A stretch of DNA of 29,199 bases from Chersky-265 sp035275285 (GCA_035275285.1 DATENA010000040.1:1-29199); one strand, 5' to 3'; shown: positions 7,605 to 17,206, counted from the stretch's first letter. Numbers and translations: made by a program. The notes: generated by a model from the sequence alone, not told the origin.

Positions 7605-8426
7605 TTAATTCTCTTTAAGAGACTGAGGAGTGGGGACTCTTATTTGGACATCTCCAACCGCCAACGGGTTGTTTGTTCCAGAAGTGAGGGCTGCGCTCAA
7701 CGAATAAATAGCCAGAGAGTCTCCAATAGTGGTACTGGCATTGCCCTTCATCGGAATGGAGAGCAAAAAGCTTTCATAGCTTCCTTTGGGAACGGAAGGG
7801 AACACGAATTCGCCCGCCGTTCCTTTCGCAACAAGACCCGTTCCGTACATGAAGAGAAAGTGATTTTTATAGGGGCTAATGGTGGCGGTATCGATGCCGC
7901 ACTTCAGTTCCACGAGAGGAGACAAGGTACCTTTCAAAGTCGCGGTGTTTTCCTGCCTCACGGCGTTGGCATCTTCTGCCCGGAGCAGGAAATCTTTTTC
8001 CGTCTTGCGGAAAGAGAAACCTTTAAGGACCGCCCCCTTCGTCTCCCCCATCACCACCACGTTGAACCGATACAACCCGTTCTCCACCGAACCCTTCGGC
8101 CACAACGTATCCGCCAAAGCCGCGAACGCGCTGGCCTTCAATACCGCATGGCTCATACCCGCCACCGGCACGCTGATCAAAGGCGCGGGGGAGAATCCCG
8201 GCACCGGGATCTGCGTCGACGCATACACCGTCATCGTCCCCGTGATAGGCTCCGAACCCGAATCGTTCCGGAAGGCCACTTCGATCTCGGTGGGATTGCC
8301 CGTGCCCACGCTGGTGCCGGCCGTCTGCGTCTCGCATCGGACGAACAGGAAGAGGGCGGTGAGACCGCACAGGGCGGTCTTCCAGGTCAAGGGCGACTGA
8401 TTGGGTTCACTACGATTTGAATTCAT
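7605..8426 (-). CDS. TSVxTGNP exported/lipoprotein-like protein, copy 2
   Basis: A 273-residue paralogue of the product of 4431-5276. A hydrophobic N-terminal segment (TALCGLTALFLFVRC) ends in Cys, but Arg precedes the Cys, so the lipobox is non-standard. Shared blocks are GTSVGTGNPTEI, STQIPVPGF, LWPKGS, SPLVELKCGIDTATISPYK with HFLFMYGTGL, and FVFPSVPKGSY. Its ATG overlaps the TGA of the preceding TIGR02147 gene by four bases (ATGA at 8426-8423), the arrangement of translationally coupled genes. The pair is therefore almost certainly one functional unit. GC content is higher than in copy 1, so the copies have diverged in composition as well as sequence. The function is not known; an envelope location is inferred from the signal. 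Confidence 0.8.
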   Translation of the reverse strand: MNSNRSEPNQSPLTWKTALCGLTALFLFVRCETQTAGTSVGTGNPTEIEVAFRNDSGSEPITGTMTVYASTQIPVPGFSPAPLISVPVAGMSHAVLKASAFAALADTLWPKGSVENGLYRFNVVVMGETKGAVLKGFSFRKTEKDFLLRAEDANAVRQENTATLKGTLSPLVELKCGIDTATISPYKNHFLFMYGTGLVAKGTAGEFVFPSVPKGSYESFLLSIPMKGNASTTIGDSLAIYSLSAALTSGTNNPLAVGDVQIRVPTPQSLKEN

Positions 8427-9259
8427 GGAGGCATTTTCGTGTTTGGGTAGAGCTGCATGCTCAAAGTGCAGATGCGATCGGTTTCCCGCTCGCGATCGAT
8501 GATCTCTTTAAGCTCCTCCTGGAATGATACTATACGTTCCTTGATGGCTTCAAACCCTCGCTCCGAAGTTGAAAATACCAAGGTATTGTACTGCCGGTAC
8601 TCCGGAGCCACGGTGTCCAGCATGTTCGCGGCCATTTGTATGAATTGGAGGTTATAATGCTTCGCCAGGAAACCTTTGAATTCGGGCTCGGTGGCGATAT
8701 GTTTGTCGGTGACGGCATAGCCGTTGGCCATTTTTTTGATGAGTTTCAGGCTCATCAGCAATTGGATGGCCTCCTCGACCTGGTTGGCGGTGACGGCGGG
8801 GTGGATCCGCTTGGCGATCTCGACCGGATTGCTCTGCGTTTGATTGAGTTCGAAATAGTTCCAGATAACCGGGTAATACCAATTGGAAAAGAACTTGTAT
8901 TGGCTTTCGCTCAGGATTTTGGCGCGAGAACCCCGGAATTGGGACAGTTGCAAAAAGTAATGGTTCTTTTCCTCCATGTCCTTGGCCTGGTTGAATTGGA
9001 CCAGGAACTCGAAGTATTGGGCTTCCCGCTCTTTCAGGGCCATGGCCCGGACGAATTTGGGCCGTAAGGTGGAACTCATGTTCCGCTTGCCCTTAAGGAT
9101 GGCGTACAGTAATCCGGAGGTGAAAAGCGTCGGGCTTATTTTTCCCGAGAAGGTGCGCAAGGAAAAAGTTCGGCTAAGCGTCTTTTCGTACCTGCAGAAA
9201 TCCTTGATGAATTCCCGGTAGTTCAGAAAAAGGAAAATATTCGGCCGCTCTTTGTCCAT
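8423..9259 (-). CDS. TIGR02147 family protein, copy 2
   Basis: A 278-residue TIGR02147 protein, the same length as copy 1. It has the family opening NIFLFLNYREFIKDF, then FTSGLLYAILKGKRNMSSTL, YFEFLVQFNQAKDMEEKN, a central FFSNWYYPVIWNYFELNQ, and NQVEEAIQLLMSLKLIKKMANGYAVTDKH near the middle. Start 9259 (MDKERPNIF) is chosen by alignment with copy 1; an ATG at 9277 is in frame and possible. The gene overlaps the downstream exported protein by four bases. The two copies share blocks along their whole length, although the flanking DNA is not alike, so duplication is old or the modules were acquired separately. Probable regulator of its partner gene; that is inference from context. Confidence 0.87.
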   Translation of the reverse strand: MDKERPNIFLFLNYREFIKDFCRYEKTLSRTFSLRTFSGKISPTLFTSGLLYAILKGKRNMSSTLRPKFVRAMALKEREAQYFEFLVQFNQAKDMEEKNHYFLQLSQFRGSRAKILSESQYKFFSNWYYPVIWNYFELNQTQSNPVEIAKRIHPAVTANQVEEAIQLLMSLKLIKKMANGYAVTDKHIATEPEFKGFLAKHYNLQFIQMAANMLDTVAPEYRQYNTLVFSTSERGFEAIKERIVSFQEELKEIIDRERETDRICTLSMQLYPNTKMPP

Positions 9260-9540
9260 TCCAATGAAAATGATAGCCATATTTCGGGGATTCCCACGGT
9301 CGGGGGATTTTTTCCGGAATCCTAAAACACGCACATTTTGTACGGAAATTCTTGAGAAATACGTGAAAAAACGGGTTTTTTACCCTAGTTCCCCAAGCTA
9401 CTATTGTGCGTACTCCGGGCCTGGAGCAGGACGCCGGATACCTCTGCAGGAGGCACGCCATTCGTACCGAACTTCATTCCCAACGGAAAATCAACCAAGG
9501 CGATCCGGCCGCCCTGTCCACCGGTTTCCGGGCATCCTTG
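9260..9540. other. Divergent intergenic region
   Basis: About 280 bases between the minus-strand TIGR02147 gene and the plus-strand receiver protein. It is A+T-rich up to about 9400 and returns to high GC beyond it, so the compositional edge of the accessory stretch lies here. It contains two copies of the ACGCACA/TGTGCGT element (9329-9335, 9404-9412). No gene is seen. Confidence 0.4.
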
Positions 9541-9951
9541 ATGGAAAATCCCTTCTCGGGCAAATCCGCCGGCCGTTCCGAAATCATCCTGGTGGTGGAC
9601 GATGATGAAGCCGTCCGCGAATTGATGGCCGTGGTGCTGGAGGCCGATGGTTTCACCGTGCTGCGCGCCGGCCATAGCCAGGAGGCCTTGTTCCGGAGCG
9701 GAGAGTTCGCCGGGACCATCCATTTGCTGCTGACGGACTTCTGCATGAGGCCTCATGAGAACGGCCTGGAGCTCGCCAAACTGGTGCGGGCTTCCCGTCC
9801 CGATATCAAGGTGGTGTTCGCCTCGGGATTCGTGGAACAGGACGTGCTCCGGGAGGAGATCGCGTCGACCCCGGCGAGCTTCCTGCCCAAGCCCTTTTCC
9901 CCGGCCGGCCTCCTGGCCTGCGTGCGCAAGGCCCTGGGAATCCCGGCCTAG
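9541..9951 (+). CDS. Single-domain response regulator (CheY-like receiver)
   Basis: A 136-residue receiver domain without an output domain. The acidic pocket is D20-D22 (LVVDDDEAV). The phospho-acceptor is D66 in LLLTDFCM, a Ser takes the Thr/Ser position (S95, VVFASGF), and K117 lies in LPKPFS. The start at 9541 gives a normal receiver length; upstream codons in the same frame look non-coding. Such proteins relay phosphate or act by protein contact. The closest kinases in the window are the fragment at the left edge and the hybrid kinase at 18159, but no pairing can be shown. It lies alone, right after the accessory region. Confidence 0.85.
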   Translation: MENPFSGKSAGRSEIILVVDDDEAVRELMAVVLEADGFTVLRAGHSQEALFRSGEFAGTIHLLLTDFCMRPHENGLELAKLVRASRPDIKVVFASGFVEQDVLREEIASTPASFLPKPFSPAGLLACVRKALGIPA

Positions 9952-9982
9952 ACTCATCAGGCCCCTGTCCACCAACTGGACA

Positions 9983-10001
9983 CCGTCCACGCCGTGGACG
10001 G
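9983..10001. other. Perfect 8-bp inverted repeat after receiver gene
   Basis: CCGTCCAC-GCC-GTGGACGG is a strong GC hairpin 30 bases after the receiver stop. No T-run follows, so it is not a standard intrinsic terminator. It may protect the mRNA end or act as a terminator needing help. Confidence 0.35.
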
Positions 10002-10093
10002 CTCACGGGCCCCTGGAAACCGCGGATTCCTTGGATTTTGCCGGCTCTTTTCCCGGCGGGAACCTGGCTTGTCCCTTGCTTTTCCAATAGGGT

Positions 10094-10717
10094 ATGAAAA
10101 CCCTGCCCGCCTTGGCCCTGATCGCCTGCCTCGGATTCACCGGATGTTACACCCAGTTCTATACCCAAGGGTACGCCGCCCGCGCGGTGGACGAACCCCG
10201 GGAATACGCGCGATCCCCGCGCGCCCAGGGGGATACGGCCTTGCCGGACGATTCCGCCGCGCAGGCCGCGGGCCCGGACGGCGCGAACCGCCCCGGCACC
10301 GTCATCGTGAACAACAATTATTACCGGCAAAGCCCGTATTACCGCGGTTACCTGGTGGACCAATGGGAATATCCCTACGTCTCCTTCGGATTCTATTCCT
10401 CCCGCTACCGGGACTATTACGGCGCCTATTGGTGGAACGATCCCTGGTACCGCGACGGGTATTATCGCCGCGGCGGCCACGGGCGGGACTATCATGGATC
10501 CCATCCTTCCGGCGGGGGCGGGAGCCCCGGTCCGTACCAATCGGACAAGCGCATCTTCTCCATCGCGCCGGACCGCTCGCCCAAAGGCCGCCGCAGCGAG
10601 CCCGCTCCGGCCGCTCCGAAATATTCGAGCGAGAGCGGATCGGACTCCGGATCCACCGCCTCCGGCTCCCGGGACCAGGACGATCATCCCAAGGTGAACA
10701 AAGGGAGGCGCCGTTGA
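10094..10717 (+). CDS. Tyr-rich outer-membrane lipoprotein, hypothetical
   Basis: A 207-residue protein with a short lipoprotein signal (LALIACLGFTGC; Gly at -1, Cys at +1). The middle part is extraordinarily rich in Tyr, Trp, Arg and Gly (for example NNNYYRQSPYYRGY, then SRYRDYYGAYWW), followed by a Gly/Ser/Pro-rich, charged tail ending in GRRR. No enzymatic domain is recognisable. Its stop TGA overlaps the TTG start of the next gene, so it is co-translated with an outer-membrane beta-barrel protein. I infer an envelope-anchored low-complexity protein that may support or bind that partner. Confidence 0.75.
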   Translation: MKTLPALALIACLGFTGCYTQFYTQGYAARAVDEPREYARSPRAQGDTALPDDSAAQAAGPDGANRPGTVIVNNNYYRQSPYYRGYLVDQWEYPYVSFGFYSSRYRDYYGAYWWNDPWYRDGYYRRGGHGRDYHGSHPSGGGGSPGPYQSDKRIFSIAPDRSPKGRRSEPAPAAPKYSSESGSDSGSTASGSRDQDDHPKVNKGRRR

Positions 10718-11895
10718 TCCGGAACGCGGTATTTCCATCGGCCCTGGCGGCGGCGTTCGCAACCCTGGCGGCCTTGGCGCCCGCATCCCGGGCCCAGGAT
10801 TCCAAACCCACGCCCTTCGACCTGGGACGCGCCCAGGACATCGCCGCCAGGCCCATGGCCCTGGGGGGAAGCTATACCGCCGTGGCCTCGGACGCTTCGG
10901 CCCTGTATTACAATCCCGCGGGCCTGAGCGCGGTCAAAAAGCATGAGCTTTCCCTTTCGCTGGAACGCACCGTGCTGCTCGGGATCGATCAGGCGGCCGG
11001 GTACGCCTCCCGCAGGCAGACCCAGGAGGATTTGCGCATCCAGTCCCTGGCCTGGCTCCTGCCCGTCCCCACCGTGCGGGGCGGGCTCACCTTCGCCTTC
11101 GGCTATTACCGGCCGCGCACCTTTTCGGAACTGATCTCCTATGAGGACGGGCTGTCCGCGGCCCGGGGAACCTATGCCTACCAGGCGGACGGGGCCCTGG
11201 ACAATTACCGGGTGGGCATGGGGGTGGACATCGCTCCGGACCTGAGCTTCGGCCTGGCCCTTGGCTACGTGGCCGGGAGCGAGGAGATCCGCGTGTTCGA
11301 CAGCACCCAGGCGGGTTATCTCCGCAACTACAACGGCTTCAACCTGGAACCGTCCCTGATGTTCAAGATCTCGCCGCGCCTGCGGGCGGGCGTCTCCCTG
11401 GTCCTGTGGGAGAAGTTCTGGAACCTGGAAGAGGTGTACGAGGAGCAGGGCGTGGGGAATTCGGAGGAGAACTACCAGGTGCGCAACCCCTTCCAGGTCA
11501 AAACCGGCCTCGCCTACCAGGGGAACACCTTCCTGATCGCCGCAGATGCGCGCCTCAATAGCTGGAGCCAGTACCGGTTCGGGACCTCGGACGCGTCCAC
11601 CCTGGAGAAGACCGGCTATAAGGACGAATGGATCCTGTCCCTGGGCGCGGAGAAGTTCCTGCCGGTGGCCAATGCCATGTTGCGGGCGGGCTATACCATG
11701 AACACGCTCCCGGAAACCGCGTTCGATCCCACCTACAACCTGCATCGTTTCAGCGCGGGAGCGGGGTTCCTGTTCAGCGGCGCCCTGGCGATGGACGTGG
11801 CCTATTCCTATTCCTTCTGGGGCATGGGCGGGGACGGCCTCAACCTGGACAACCGCGAACATCGCGCCCTGCTGACCCTGGCCTATCGTTATTGA
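10714..11895 (+). CDS. PorV/FadL-like outer-membrane beta-barrel protein
   Basis: A 393-residue outer-membrane protein. The start is a TTG at 10714 (ttgatc), which overlaps the TGA of the upstream lipoprotein and has AGGGAGG about six bases before it; the next codons encode a signal peptide ending PASRA-Q. The mature N-terminus carries the family block ARPMALGGSYTAVASDASAL, then YYNPAGLS, typical of PorV/UPF0164 and FadL-type barrels. Many alternating amphipathic strands follow, and the C-terminus LLTLAYRY ends in an aromatic residue as barrels do. Likely roles are transport of hydrophobic compounds or a part of protein secretion; the sequence alone cannot decide. The gap to the next gene is 41 bases. 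Confidence 0.85.
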   Translation: MIRNAVFPSALAAAFATLAALAPASRAQDSKPTPFDLGRAQDIAARPMALGGSYTAVASDASALYYNPAGLSAVKKHELSLSLERTVLLGIDQAAGYASRRQTQEDLRIQSLAWLLPVPTVRGGLTFAFGYYRPRTFSELISYEDGLSAARGTYAYQADGALDNYRVGMGVDIAPDLSFGLALGYVAGSEEIRVFDSTQAGYLRNYNGFNLEPSLMFKISPRLRAGVSLVLWEKFWNLEEVYEEQGVGNSEENYQVRNPFQVKTGLAYQGNTFLIAADARLNSWSQYRFGTSDASTLEKTGYKDEWILSLGAEKFLPVANAMLRAGYTMNTLPETAFDPTYNLHRFSAGAGFLFSGALAMDVAYSYSFWGMGGDGLNLDNREHRALLTLAYRY

Positions 11896-11936
11896 CGAGG
11901 GTAGGGGCGCCCGGGTTAGCTACATTGGCAGGGTAC

Positions 11937-14180
11937 ATGTCCCTCCGCCGCCGGGTTTCCGTTTTCCTGTCCGCTTCGGCCGCCGCCTATGCCGCCTTGC
12001 CCGCCCTAACCGCTCCCGCGGTCCGCGCCGCCGCGGCCCCCGCCTCCCCCGCGGCCTATAGCCTGGAAAAGTCCCCGCCGGATACCGGTGCGGCGGCCTT
12101 CGACTCCTCCCTGCTCGATCCATTGCCGGCCTATGTCCAGGTGCGCGCGGCCGGGTTCTCCGGTTGGGCCGATACGGGGATGTACATCGGCACCCAGATG
12201 GGGCGCTTTCCCCAGGCGCATCACGTGGCCGCTCCCGGCGCGGACCGCCGCCAACTCACCTTCTTTCCGGAACGGGCCGCCGGCTTCTATTTCAATCCCC
12301 GGCCGGAACGCGCGAATTTCCTGTACACGCAGGACCAGGGCGGCAACGAGGAGTTCCGGCTCCGGCTCCGGGATCTGCGCACCGGCGCCGATCAGGTGCT
12401 GGGCGCGCCTCCGGGCCGCGTGGAAGGGGTGATCTGGAACGATTCGGGAACGGCCTTCGCCTATTCGCATACCCCGCCCGGCACCGATCGCTGGGACCTG
12501 CGCCTGGGCCGCGCCGACGGCCGGGACACCTTGCTCCTCAGCCGCCCCGGCACCTGGGGGCCCATGGATTTGCGGCCGGACGGCAAGCGCCTGCTGGTCC
12601 AGAAATACGTATCCGCCTCGGAGGCGGAGCTTTTCATCCTGGACCTGACCGATGGGGCGTTGACGCCGTTGCTGCCCGGGGAGAAGCCCGCTTATGCCGA
12701 TCATGCCCATTGGGTGCGGATGCCGACCTGGGCCCGCCAAAAGGCGGGGGCCCGCCAAGAAGCGGGGGCCCGCCAAGAAGCGGGGGGCCACCAAGAAGCG
12801 GGGGGCCACCAAGAAGCGGAGGGTCGTCAAAAGCCGGGGGACCGTGCCGCGGCGGAGGATACTTCCTGGGCGGTGGCGTTCACTTCGGACCGGGACGGGG
12901 AGTTCTTCCGCCTGTACTTGCTGCGACCGGAAACGGGGCGTGCGGAAGGCATCCCTCCGGACAAAGCCCCCGCCGGCGCCCGGCCGCTGGCCTGGTCCGA
13001 GCCGGCGGCATGGGACGTGGAATGGGTGAGCCCGGCCCCGGACCGGCGCACCCTGATCTATTCCCTGAACGAGGAGGGTTATAGCCGGCTGTACCTGGCG
13101 GCCCCGGACCGGAAACGGGCCCGCGCCCTGGCGAACATCCCCCAGGGGGTCATCCATGAAGTGGCGTTCCGTCCGGGACGCCATCCCGGGGGGTCCGCCT
13201 CCGGGACGGCGGGGGCGCGGGAGTTCGCCTTCACCCTGTACACCGCCACCCAACCGGGGGATGCCTACGGCTATGACATCGCCCGGGCGAAAACGACGCG
13301 ATGGACGTTCAGCGAAACCGGCGGGCTGCCCGCCTCGGCCTTCCGCGCGCCGAAACTCGTGCGTTACCCCACCTTCGATTCGCTTCCCGGAGGCGCGCGC
13401 CGGACCATCCCGGCCTGGCTGTACCTGCCCGATCCCGGGGCCTTTCCGGGTCCGCGCCCCGCCCTGATCCTGGTCCACGGCGGACCGGAGCAGCAGGCGC
13501 GTCCGGGGTTCGACCCCTTTCTGCAATACCTGGCGGGCCGGCTGGGGATGGCCGTGGTGCAGCCCAACGTGCGCGGATCCAGCGGGTACGGCCGCGCCTG
13601 GCAGCAGGCCGACGACGGCTATCTGCGCATGCGCAGCGTGCGGGACCTGGGCGCGCTGATCGAATGGATCCGGGCCGGCAAGGCCGATGCGGCCGGCGCC
13701 GGGAACGGGTTGGACCCGGCCCGGCTGGCGGTTGCCGGAAGGTCCTACGGGGGCTTCATGTCCCTGAGCGCCCTGATCGAATACGGGCCGCTGCTGCGCG
13801 CGGGCATCAGCACGGTGGGGATCTCCCATTTCCCCACCTTCCTGGCCAAGACCAGCGGTTACCGGCGGGACCTGCGCCGGGCGGAATACGGGGATGAGCG
13901 GGACCCCCGCATGGCGGCTTTCCTGGACAGCATCTCTCCCCTGACCCGGAGGGATCGCATCGCCACTCCGCTCCTGCTTTGCCATGGCCGGAACGATCCC
14001 CGCGTGCCGTACGGGGAATCGGAACGGATTTTCTCGGCCTTGAAAGGCCGCAAGGTCCCGGTCTGGTTCCTGACGTTCTACGACGAGGGCCATGGCGTCA
14101 AGGACCAGGAGAACCAACTCGTCCAATGGCGGGCCACGGCGGAGTTCCTCGCGCGGCGATTGGGAGCGCCGGGCCGGTAA
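11937..14180 (+). CDS. S9 family peptidase (prolyl oligopeptidase-like, exported)
   Basis: A 747-residue peptidase. The signal peptide spans about 1-32 (VFLSASAAAYAALPALTAPA). Residues about 60-470 form a beta-propeller built of WD/PD40-like blades (for example GTWGPMDLRPDGKRL), and about 480-745 form the alpha/beta-hydrolase domain. The catalytic triad is visible: Ser603 in GRSYGGF, Asp687 in HGRNDPRVP, and His719 in DEGHG. The oxyanion/HG region is ILVHGGPEQQ. Such enzymes cleave peptides, often after Pro or acyl groups, in the periplasm or outside. An in-frame 18-bp repeat (12732-12839) adds a hydrophilic loop within the propeller. The gene follows the outer-membrane protein in the same direction and may share its transcript. 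Confidence 0.9.
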   Translation: MSLRRRVSVFLSASAAAYAALPALTAPAVRAAAAPASPAAYSLEKSPPDTGAAAFDSSLLDPLPAYVQVRAAGFSGWADTGMYIGTQMGRFPQAHHVAAPGADRRQLTFFPERAAGFYFNPRPERANFLYTQDQGGNEEFRLRLRDLRTGADQVLGAPPGRVEGVIWNDSGTAFAYSHTPPGTDRWDLRLGRADGRDTLLLSRPGTWGPMDLRPDGKRLLVQKYVSASEAELFILDLTDGALTPLLPGEKPAYADHAHWVRMPTWARQKAGARQEAGARQEAGGHQEAGGHQEAEGRQKPGDRAAAEDTSWAVAFTSDRDGEFFRLYLLRPETGRAEGIPPDKAPAGARPLAWSEPAAWDVEWVSPAPDRRTLIYSLNEEGYSRLYLAAPDRKRARALANIPQGVIHEVAFRPGRHPGGSASGTAGAREFAFTLYTATQPGDAYGYDIARAKTTRWTFSETGGLPASAFRAPKLVRYPTFDSLPGGARRTIPAWLYLPDPGAFPGPRPALILVHGGPEQQARPGFDPFLQYLAGRLGMAVVQPNVRGSSGYGRAWQQADDGYLRMRSVRDLGALIEWIRAGKADAAGAGNGLDPARLAVAGRSYGGFMSLSALIEYGPLLRAGISTVGISHFPTFLAKTSGYRRDLRRAEYGDERDPRMAAFLDSISPLTRRDRIATPLLLCHGRNDPRVPYGESERIFSALKGRKVPVWFLTFYDEGHGVKDQENQLVQWRATAEFLARRLGAPGR
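12732..12839 (+). repeat. 18-bp tandem repeat, six units, inside S9 peptidase
   Basis: Six consecutive 18-bp units (about gcccgccaagaagcgggg) encode ARQKAG, ARQEAG twice, GHQEAG, GHQEAE and GRQKPG. The insertion is in frame and sits between two propeller blades. Units differ by a few bases, so the array is not freshly expanded. Confidence 0.9.
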
Positions 14181-14240
14181 TCGCCCGCTTTTATGGCCTC
14201 GCGCGCAAGGAAACCGCACGCCGGCGCGGCGGACGTCGCC

Positions 14241-14268
14241 CTGCAAAAGATGGCGAAAATGCTATCTT
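14241..14268 (+). promoter_or_regulatory. Candidate sigma-70 promoter of sdhCAB
   Basis: CTGCAA at 14241-14246 and TATCTT at 14263-14268 are separated by 16 bases, with an extended TGC before the -10 box. This is the only AT-rich patch in the 187-base gap upstream of sdhC. Transcription would start near 14275 and give a leader of about 93 bases. Confidence 0.35.
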
Positions 14269-14301
14269 TACCGCCGATCCGGCCGCGTCGGCGCGGGCCG
14301 G

Positions 14302-14346
14302 CGCTCCCGGCCTGTTTTCGCCGGGAGCGGTTCTCGCCGGGAGCGG
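14302..14346 (+). promoter_or_regulatory. sdhC leader with two alternative hairpins
   Basis: The arm cgctcccggc (14302-14311) is the exact complement of gccgggagcg, which is present twice, at 14320-14329 and 14336-14345, within a 13-base direct repeat (14318-14330 and 14334-14346). Either copy can pair with the arm, giving two mutually exclusive 10-bp GC stems; the second ends close to the ribosome site of sdhC. Confidence 0.4.
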
Positions 14347-14367
14347 AAAAGCGGAAAGGTTCTCTGG

Positions 14368-15060
14368 ATGCATGCATTGAAGAAATACATGGGTTCCTCC
14401 ATCGGGAGGAAACAGATGATGGGAGCCACGGGCATCGTCCTGTACGGCTATCTCCTCGTCCACCTGGTCGGCAATGTCGGAATGCTGTTCGGCGCGGAGC
14501 GCTACAACAAGTACGGCTACCTGCTCCTGCACGAAATGGCCGAGATCATCGTCCCCATCGAAATCGGCCTCATCGCCGCCATCCTGGTCCACATCCGCCT
14601 GGCCATCGGCCTGACCCTGGAGAACCGGGCCGCCCGCCCGGTGGCCTACGCGGTCAAGAAGTCCTCCAGGCAGACCCTGCACTCCGCGTCCATGATGATG
14701 ACCGGCAGCGCCATCCTCCTCTTCGTGTTCATCCACGTCGCCAATTTCCGCTACGGCGGGGCCGGCATGGGCGGCATGGCCACGGTGACCTACGATGGCG
14801 TCGTCATGAAGGATCTCTACGGCACCATGATGCGCGCCTTTTCCATGTGGTGGTACACCGCCGGTTACGTGCTCGCCATGATCCTCATCTTCTCCCACCT
14901 GTCGCACGGCGTGCAGAGCAGCATGCAGAGCCTGGGGTTCAACCATCCCAAGTATACGCCCTTCGTCCATTTCGCCGGGCGCGCCTACGCCGTCCTCATC
15001 AGCGGGAGCTTCGGCCTATTGGCCGTCTGGGCCTATTTCCAACACGGAGGAACGCCGTAA
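14368..15060 (+). CDS. sdhC: Succinate dehydrogenase/fumarate reductase cytochrome b subunit
   Basis: A 230-residue membrane anchor of the B-type (cytochrome b558) family, which carries two hemes and exchanges electrons between the quinone pool and the iron-sulfur subunit. Five hydrophobic helices are visible at about 20-40, 55-80, 107-127, 160-182 and 203-225. Candidate heme-binding His are H32 (LLVHLVGN), H75 (LVHIRLA), H123 (FIHVANF) and H177 (FSHLSHG). The end SMQSLGFNHPKYTP is typical of the family. Its TAA is immediately followed by the ATG of sdhA. Direction of the enzyme, succinate oxidation or fumarate reduction, cannot be read from sequence; in Fibrobacter-like fermenters fumarate reduction is plausible. 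Confidence 0.93.
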   Translation: MHALKKYMGSSIGRKQMMGATGIVLYGYLLVHLVGNVGMLFGAERYNKYGYLLLHEMAEIIVPIEIGLIAAILVHIRLAIGLTLENRAARPVAYAVKKSSRQTLHSASMMMTGSAILLFVFIHVANFRYGGAGMGGMATVTYDGVVMKDLYGTMMRAFSMWWYTAGYVLAMILIFSHLSHGVQSSMQSLGFNHPKYTPFVHFAGRAYAVLISGSFGLLAVWAYFQHGGTP

Positions 15061-16974
<1,914 letters not shown>

Positions 16975-17034
16975 GGATACGGAGGGAATCGACGAAGCGA
17001 CTTGAAATGGCGGCTCCTGTGGCGTCAATCAGCC

Positions 17035-17149
17035 GGGGGTCGGGGGTCGGGAGTCGGGGGTTAAGAAAAAACGGGCGAAAAAACCGTGCCGTGGCATGCC
17101 TCGGCGATCTTCGGTTTTTGCTCCCGACTCCAGACCCCCGACTCCCGAC
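17035..17149 (+). repeat. G-rich inverted repeat between sdhA and sdhB
   Basis: The 232-base sdhA-sdhB spacer contains four G-tracts (17035-17039, 17042-17046, 17049-17051, 17056-17060) with loops of 2, 2 and 4 bases, a canonical G-quadruplex pattern. The 16 bases at 17046-17061 recur as an exact inverted copy at 17134-17149, separated by 72 bases. No gene is seen in the spacer. It resembles a small mobile or REP-like element. Confidence 0.75.
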
Positions 17150-17206
17150 GGACCGCACCCACGATCCTATACAGCTTCACCTTACCTCCACAATCGGAGC
17201 GAACTC

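Noticed and set aside
9368..9390. GGGT-ACCC hairpin followed by T6 on the minus strand as a terminator
   Set aside because: The stem is only about four base pairs, and no minus-strand gene lies upstream of it to be terminated.
10065..10079. Sigma-54-like TGGCTTGTCCCTTGC upstream of the Tyr-rich lipoprotein
   Set aside because: GG and GC have the right 10-base spacing, but transcription would begin only about three bases before the ATG at 10094, leaving no leader; likely chance in GC-rich DNA.
12732..12839. CRISPR-like array
   Set aside because: The 18-base units are directly adjacent with no spacers and stay in frame inside a gene; it is a coding minisatellite.
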